64,000 nucleotides of DNA from Prochilodus magdalenae (taxonomy: Eukaryota; Chordata; Actinopteri; Characiformes; Prochilodontidae). This document shows, in pieces, positions 57,880 through 64,000 of this stretch; position 1 is the first letter of the stretch, and every line of letters begins with the position of its first letter. The stretch spans positions 184,001-248,000 of the forward strand of contig JAMWET010005530.1 of NCBI GenBank assembly GCA_024036415.1. The letters are read 5' to 3'. A program made the position numbers and the translations under genes. A model generated the notes under the pieces. The model was not told the origin of the DNA. It did not search any database and saw nothing but the letters and a program-made list of their open reading frames with translations.

Positions 57880-58500
57880 CTCTTACAGCCAAAAGGAAGA
57901 ATGAAACCAAGAATAGCCGTTTACTGAATGAGAGTAAACATTCGGAAGCCACCAAACATTCCGGCCTTTAATTGAATGTCTGCTCCCCGAGTCATTGCCA
58001 GGTGGCTGCATATAATAAGCCATTTGACAGCCAAGAAAACCTCCCCCCACTGGTGCCTGCCAATGTCTGGACTCTTTAATTGTCACCCAGCTGTCAATTT
58101 TCAGCCATGTTTTGCTTCTCAAGCAGGGCGATGGCTGAAAGGAAGAGCTGAATCTGAGCTAATGCTGGCTGAATCGCCTCTGGGACCCATCACATCTTGC
58201 CGTATATTTAAAATCTTGGGAGAAAAAAAAGAAGCTGAAATGAAATAACGCACTCAAATTGATCTGAGACCCGCAAGTTTAGAGCCACTAATCATTTCCC
58301 AGCTCATGCAGCCACTATCTGGTCCAATAATCAACAGGTTATCAGCGCTTGTTTTGCTTTTAATGGCCTAAATCCGATTGTTTGCATTATTCATTCCCGG
58401 GGTTGGCGACTTGCAGCAACTGAGGCCGGTTCCCTTGGCAACCAAGTGGCAGAGGAGGCGAGCCTGTCATTTCGGAGTTGAAGGTTAAGATCAGCCTGAA
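57880..58500. other. Strongest conserved-noncoding-like island
   Basis: Unique sequence with many homeodomain-type cores: ctttaattgaatg (about 57966), ctttaattgtcacc (about 58073), cactaatcatttcc (about 58288), ccaataatcaacag (about 58324) and cttttaatggcc (about 58358). CpG-containing GC-moderate DNA surrounds them. Frames on both strands (57883-58122, 57976-58248) lack motifs. The pattern is typical of developmental enhancers in vertebrate gene deserts. Conservation itself cannot be tested here. Confidence 0.4.
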
Positions 58501-59412
58501 ATATATATTTATATATTTATTATTAAAGTTAAAGCCTTGCTTTTATGAGAGTAAGATATTGATCCCATCAAGACCTGACTGAAGACTAAGCCTCTGAATG
58601 AGCAAGCGTGGAGGGTATTTGTGAGCCTCAGACAGCCACGGCAAAGACAGGAGCGTCTGACAGACACGATGGCTCCTAACGCCTGCGCCAGCCGTCACTG
58701 GCTGCTCCGGTTTTTTGATGATGTAATACCTGTGTTAGAGTGTGCCGTGTGAGGCGGGAGATGAGTCAAGGTGCGATGATCCACGCTCGTCGGAAGATTT
58801 CCCAAAACAGGCTTGTTGGAAAGTGCTAGAAAAAGATAGCGGGTCCATGGAATCCTATTCCGTTTGATCGCTCCGAGACATTCTAATGTTATAGATGTGT
58901 ATTGTAAACCACGGGCCGTTTTGCGGCGTTCTTGAAGACTAAGTACCACTCCAGGGACCTTGGAGCCCACTATGGAGGCTTCATTAGGAGAGGTACCAGG
59001 TAGGCGGTTTCAGAGAGTGGTGCTTGACTGGTTTTGGCTGCTGTCAGTGAGAGCGCTGATAGATTTAGTTGCAGTAAATTAGACGCGGGTTACACTATAT
59101 TTCCAGGTTTGCTGAAAATAGAAAATGAGATTAGGGAATGCTGCTTATTTCTGGTTCCATAGAGTAAAATGTCACAGAAGCCAAAAATGGTGGGAAATGA
59201 TATGGCTAGTAAATTCTCTTATTATTCTTATTATTATTGCTAGAGCATTTTTCATACAGTTTGCTCAAAGTGCACAGAAATCATACGTTTTAAAGAGCCA
59301 AAGACATAAAACCAATCCATGGTTTTATATAAAATCATTTTGAAAACATATTTATGAATATTTAGGAATTTTACTGAAGGTGCTTGCAAATGGCCAGCAT
59401 ATCTAAGATTAC
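58501..59412. other. Non-coding stretch, partly repeat-poor
   Basis: 58600-59060 is moderately GC-rich (for example atccacgctcgtcggaagat). The minus frame 58695-58970 has no recognised family. Confidence 0.3.
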
Positions 59413-59935
59413 TGTAACGCTTAGGTTGAGGCAGGATGCAAGTGCAAAGTGGATTTATTTGAATGAGTCTGGGTAACAGGGGTCAACACACAGGAGGGTA
59501 TGAGCAAAGACATGTCCAAAGAAGAAACCAGAAACAAAACAAGAGTAAAGAACTGAAGACTAACACGAACTCTACAAAACAATGAAAACAAGAACATGGT
59601 TAAGCTTAACACTGGGAAAACAACAAGGTCTTACAAATGGATAACTGCTCAGAACAAACACTAGGAAAAACCTACAGCACAGAACTATCACAGGGTAAAA
59701 AAAAAACACAGAGACTTCACAAACAGACAGGGCAAACAAAGGAGTCTAAATACACGGCCTAATGAGAAACAGATAGGTCTCAGGTGTGGGAGTGGGCGGA
59801 GTTAGGGGAAGCAGGAAGAGCTGTGCTAAAACAAAGTAACCAGAGAGGGCGTTGTGAGACACGAACAGGGACAGGCAGACAGATAGACAAACAGAGATGT
59901 AGCAATTACAAGTTGGAACATAAACATAGAGAGGT
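59413..59935 (-). mobile_element. Candidate solo LTR or similar dispersed repeat, second family
   Basis: Read on the minus strand it has a CpG-poor upstream part, a TATA-like word (reverse of ctaaatac, about 59747), a T-rich middle and a polyadenylation signal (aataaa, reverse of tttatt at about 59455), ending close to cctaagcgttaca. No gag or pol lies beside it. It separates the L2 reverse transcriptase remnant from the position where its 3' tail would be expected. Confidence 0.4.
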
Positions 59936-59939
59936 TCTG

Positions 59940-60760
59940 TAATGTAAGCTGGTTCTTCATTAAGTGGAGCTTTACAGACCTGATGCAGAATTTTAAAGCC
60001 TATTCTAATGTATACAGGCAGTGATATGTGATACGGTGATATGAGGATCTGAGCATATATTAGGATCTGCGGTGTAGGGGATGGATTGTTTTCTTAGGAA
60101 CCCCAGGAAGAGAACCATTACAGTGATCAACTTTGCTGTAACATATGCCAAACAAGCTTCTCTGTGTAACTCTCATATATACTGTAAATGGCTGAATTTC
60201 CTCAAATCATAAAAAGCTACTTCAGTGACTGCGCTGATATGCAGGATCAAATAGAGTATTAAGACAATGTCTAGGTTGCATCCTTTAGGGTTTAAATTAG
60301 TAGCTAAAGAACCTGTCATAAAGCATTGTTCTTTGAGTTTTAGTACCAATAATTAATTTCAGATTTTTCTTCATTTAGTTGCAAAACATTCTGTGACATC
60401 CGCTAAGAAATATGTGACAGCTTATAAGTCTTTCTACCGAGTCTAGATTATCTACAGGAATATAGATGTGTAATTGTGTGTCATCAGCTTAGCTATGAAA
60501 GTTAACATCATGTTTTCTAATGACATTGCCCAGGGATAACAGTTACAAGGAGAAAAGCGAAGGCCCTAAATCTGAGCCCTGTGGTACTCCACAAGAAAGA
60601 CTGTTTGTTAAACATGATTTAAACCAGTGATTTAAACTGTGTCTGAGAGGCCGACCCAGTGTTCAGGATGGTAGATTAAAATCTTGTAATTAACAGTATC
60701 AAAGACTGCACTAAGATTCAATAAGAATAGAAGCCCAATGCTGTCTCAGTACTATGGTTA
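59940..60760 (-). pseudogene. L2-like LINE reverse transcriptase pseudogene
   Basis: On the minus strand three reverse transcriptase landmarks occur in the right order, going from high to low coordinates. First is a domain A word LSAVFDTVN (about 60690-60720). Next is the block B word GVPQGSDLGP (about 60565-60595). Then comes the catalytic ADDTQLHI preceded by NFHS (about 60470-60515). Further on, NVLQLNEEKSEI and the carboxyl segment LPVYIRIGFKILHQVCKAPLNEEPAYITE-like (in pieces, to about 59945) complete the C-terminal part. The protein normally copies LINE RNA at a nicked target. Stops and shifts throughout make it inactive. The endonuclease and 5' part are absent, as usual for truncated insertions. 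Confidence 0.88.
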
Positions 60761-62149
60761 GAAAAAAAAAATAGAAGAGCCATCTGTAAAATCACACAAT
60801 CTGTCAAAATCACACAACAATGTCAACATTTAGAGGTGTTTACTTACCTGACTAGAAGAAATGAAATAAACATCAGTGTATTGTTTATTTTTTCCAGTTG
60901 TTATATTATTCTACTATTATTATTCTATCATTGTTCTATTATTATACTATTCTTTTAGCCATTGTTGTGTTTCCTACTCCTTTCATTGGCCTTTAATGAT
61001 CTAAATAGGGAGCAGATCCTTTAACATGATTGACAAAATATTAGAAAACACCCTAGTGGCAGCGCTACTTCTTCATCCTGTTATGTTGGATGGATTTGAT
61101 TCGATGCTACAGTGACTCACTATCACCTCTTGAGTTACAAAGTAGTATTACAAGACACGGGGCAAGGGAATGGGGCTAGCTGCTTAGCATGCTCACATCA
61201 GAGGATACCTCTGAAACACAATACATAGATGTCTTCGACATACTGCCATAAGGGCTATTTATTAAAAATTTTTATTTAATATTTAGCAATATTTTAAAAA
61301 TGTAATTTTACAAATTGCACTGTTAACCCTTAGATTAAGATTTGCTGTACATATAATTGCATGGCCTAATACATTATGACATTCGCATTCTGACTTCACA
61401 TGGATTTTAATTTAAAAAAAAAAAAGCATTACCATAACTTTTTAAATAAATTATTAATAAGAAACATATAATGCTATAGCCTCTACTGCTTAACAGCTAA
61501 ATGAAGCAAGCTAAAAGCAATCAGTCAATCACTTTACAAGTCCTTGAATGTAGAGTATTGACTGGCAAATGCATCTGAGACCTTGTTTTACCACAGTTAA
61601 GCCATATTTCTGTCCAGCTTACCTTATTGAGCCTCCAGAGACAATTAGTCACAATCTACCAAACTCGAACTTTTCTAACTAGATATGAATCAAGAAAACA
61701 TCTAAGGGAAGTACTCTAGATCCATACCTCCTAGGCTAAGGGAGCTAAATCTAGCCTGCGGGGAGGCAAGAGCAGAAAATCATCCAGCAAGAATTGTTAC
61801 CCACAGCACCATGCAGCTGCTGAACCCTAGTCGACCCCAACTCCAGCACCTTTCCAAACATGTATTCACACTCGCTAAGTCTACTGTGTATGTTTCATGT
61901 ATAATTATTATTATTGCCTGATGCTTGTCACCATTGTATGTTCTTGCCTGTTGGTCTCTGACCTGTTGTGACTGGATATTTTCAGCACCAAAACAAGTAC
62001 CTACCCATTTTTAGTTCAGCAAATTGACAACTAAATTGAATCGTAGGGGGATACCAAATAGTGCCATAGGATTACATTCAACGCTTCAATTGAGGTCTCA
62101 ACCCTAATTATATGCTTAGTTGGAAAAGTTGAGATTAATATGAGGCATT
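60761..62149. other. AT-rich non-coding stretch, no gene seen
   Basis: Imperfect ATT repeats at 60905-60955. An A run at 61415-61426 is the only other low-complexity part. No coding feature. Confidence 0.4.
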
Positions 62150-62420
62150 TAAATTTTCAGAGCCTTCCTATTCAACCAACGGCGCCGAATAATGCATACA
62201 CTGTAAGCGACTATCAGGTGCTTTTTAATGCTGCTCTGGCCCTCGGCAGCGTGAATGATTGCATTTATTGATTTGCCATTTCAGTTTCTGCAGTGGGTAT
62301 ATCCCTCTTATGAACTCACACACACACATACAGTACGTATTCGCTTGAGTGTGTATTGGCTCGAGCAATGGGACGGAAAGGCTTTCTGGCAAAGCCTTAT
62401 TTTGTCCAGTTAAAAAGAAT
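62150..62420. other. Repeat-poor island, conserved-noncoding-like
   Basis: Contains ttaatatgaggcatttaaat, ccaacggcgccgaataatgc and tttttaatgctgctctggcc in unique sequence. Candidate regulatory DNA by texture only. Confidence 0.3.
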
Positions 62421-62598
62421 GAAAAGTGGAGATTATCTGTCTCATTTCCTGAACTTCATCGTAGGGTAAAGAACTGAGTCCTTCTCATCATGGATTAGTT
62501 TTTTTCTCTGTAATTTAAACATTCATACCATCACATCATTCTTTGGTATATTCATTTGACACACTGTGTAACCTACAAGAGTGTTCAGAGAACTTGAG

Positions 62599-62780
62599 CA
62601 GTGTTTATCAACCCTGGTCCTGGAGGCACCATGCCCTGCACATTTCACTGCTCCCAACACACCTGATTCAACTTATTATCTAATTTAACAAGTTGCAGAG
62701 GCAAGGGAGGCGGGGCAAGGCAGGCAAACCACAAGATATGCAGAGCAGGGTGCCTCCAAGACCAGGGTGGAGAAATACTG
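62599..62780. mobile_element. hAT-like MITE, second copy
   Basis: The left end cagtgtttatcaaccctggt and the right end, which reads cagtatttctccaccctggt on the minus strand, are inverted repeats of the same type as at 3046. The 8-bp flanks (aacttgag and tcttagtt) do not match convincingly, so the target duplication is decayed. The plus frame 62693-62938 starts inside it and is not a gene. Confidence 0.82.
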
Positions 62781-62944
62781 TCTTAGTTAGATTAACCAGA
62801 ACAAGCTGTTTTGAATGCAACACAAGTTTCAATATTCTGTATATGTCTATATGTGTGCTTTACATAACCCTCTACAAGTGCACAGGCTGTGGAAAAGTAG
62901 GTGGGCAGCTGAAGCTCCCACAGGCCAAAGAACTTTAGCCTGTC

Positions 62945-63430
62945 ATTGTACAAAGCCAACTCACATTATTATGACCACTTCTTACTTTTGACAGTGGCAG
63001 CACATAGCTTATGAAGGTGGGTATATACAGTGTGCGATAGGCTGTCTGCACACATATCCCTGTCATTGCTGTTATGGGTAAAAGGGGCGATAGACACTGA
63101 TTGTCTTCCCTGGGGGGTGTGGGGTCTTCCAGCAAGATAATGCCACATGTCATGTGACCAAGACTTCCAGGTACTACTCTGGCCCCCTAATTCCTCAGAC
63201 TTTTACCCTATTGAGCATCTGTGGGACCACCTTGATCATTATGTTTGCTCTATGGATCCTCCCCCACCAGCAGCTTTGGGATATGCTGCAGCCAGCATAG
63301 CTCCTGGTACCTGTGACAACCTACCAGAACCCTATTGAGTCACTCCCAGCCCATCTAGCTGGCGTCCGTGTTGCACACAGATATTAGCTGATGGTCAAAA
63401 TGATGTGACACCACTCCAGGTTTATCCTAC
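62945..63430 (+). mobile_element. Tc1-type transposon remnant, carboxyl half
   Basis: The left part ttattatgaccacttcttac resembles a terminal region. The rest encodes the carboxyl half of a Tc1 transposase on the plus strand. The amino half is absent and the right terminus is not clear. Confidence 0.82.
63115..63415 (+). pseudogene. Tc1 transposase pseudogene, second and third catalytic motifs
   Basis: VFQQDNATCHVTK carries the second catalytic Asp. After a frame change, PPNSSDFYPIEHLWDHLDHYV (about 63186-63250) carries the third acidic residue in IEHLWDHLD. Further on, MDPPPPAALGYAAASIAP and the region before ILADG correspond to the carboxyl end. The first Asp and both DNA-binding domains are missing, and stops interrupt the frame, so no function is expected. 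Confidence 0.86.
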
Positions 63431-64000
63431 ATATATATTTTCAGTAGGAGTTTGCTATTCTCCCACATTCGCTGCATAAATGTAGACCCTTCACATTACT
63501 TACAAGTGTATCTTGTGCACCTGTATTACAATCAGTACAATGCAAAGAAAGGATTTGCTATGGTGTTTCAGTTTAATCCTCATCTGATTAGAATTTGAAC
63601 AGCCAGGCAGAGCTATGCATCCTGTGTCAATAATATATTCTTCAGCACATGCTCGAGTCAAGGGTTTGAGTGACTAAAGTATGCACTCACTCCCACACTG
63701 AGCATCCAGGACAGTTTGCCATCAAATATGTAATCTATGGAAGTCATCATTAGCAGTCAGAGGATTTAAAGTTTCATTCCCGGTGATGCCACAGCTAGGA
63801 GCCACAATTGGCATTGCTCTATCTGTGTGGGTAGGATATCCCTCCTATTCCCCACATCAGCTAACAAGCTTCTGTTAGCTGACATAATAGTTAGTGTTCT
63901 CCTGCAAGCGCATTGAGCTGTCCAGTTGACGCAAATTACTTTCATTTGATACCACATTTTTATTAATATACAAAGGAGGAAATGTTGTGTTATAGTTAAA
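63431..64000. other. Non-coding stretch, no gene seen
   Basis: The minus frame 63766-63957 has no recognised motif. No repeat is identified. Confidence 0.4.

Overview
This window looks like intergenic or deep-intronic DNA from a ray-finned fish, most likely an otophysan such as a characiform, catfish or gymnotiform. Several things point there: a dense mix of degraded Tc1/mariner elements, hAT-like MITEs, tRNA-derived SINEs, L2-type LINE ends, AT/CA microsatellites and minisatellites, and no bacterial-type gene organisation. The species guess rests on recognising repeat types, not on a database comparison. I see no host protein-coding gene that I can name. Nearly all long open frames are by-products of tandem repeats, CA runs or transposon fragments. 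Two open stretches deserve a check as possible exons or pseudogenes: 2743-3030 on the minus strand and 16315-16731 on the minus strand.

Layout. 1-1195 is a 63-bp satellite whose monomers each carry a strong potential hairpin. 2229-5515 holds a Tc1-family fragment, the unassigned 2743-3030 open frame, a hAT-like MITE with an 8-bp target duplication (3046-3237), and a decayed Tc1 transposon (4034-5142) sitting inside a 30-bp minisatellite. 7195-7865 is a long compound CA microsatellite, followed by a second Tc1 remnant. 10761-10973 is a tRNA-derived SINE with clear A and B boxes. 12065-12352 is the first minus-oriented copy of a recurring nonautonomous Tc1-like family, called family A here, with twelve copies or fragments in the window. 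17211-17945 is a 68-bp tandem array. 15286-15452, 19921-20177 and 30851-31105 are three copies of a MITE with about 37-bp inverted ends. 39127-40176 is a third Tc1 type. 46896-47300 and 50797-51224 are two foldback repeats in opposite orientation. 47370-48240 is an unclassified semi-tandem repeat. 52921-53696 is a family A copy with a SINE nested inside it. 55799-56331 is an internally deleted Tc1 element. 59940-60760 is a degraded L2-like reverse transcriptase. 62945-63430 is a further Tc1 carboxyl-terminal remnant.

Between the repeats lie GC-richer, repeat-poor islands: about 6180-7030, 9870-10400, 18150-18600, 26700-27250, 29640-30200, 42430-42960, 45680-46110, 48960-50500, 57880-58500 and 62150-62420. 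They have the texture of conserved non-coding or enhancer DNA in a developmental-gene desert. This is inference only. No alignment was possible here.

I found no operon, phage, CRISPR, toxin or other convincing undescribed gene system. The most interesting content is repeat biology: hairpin-bearing satellites, dated nested insertions, two MITE-like families with recognisable ends, and a one-sided orientation of family A.
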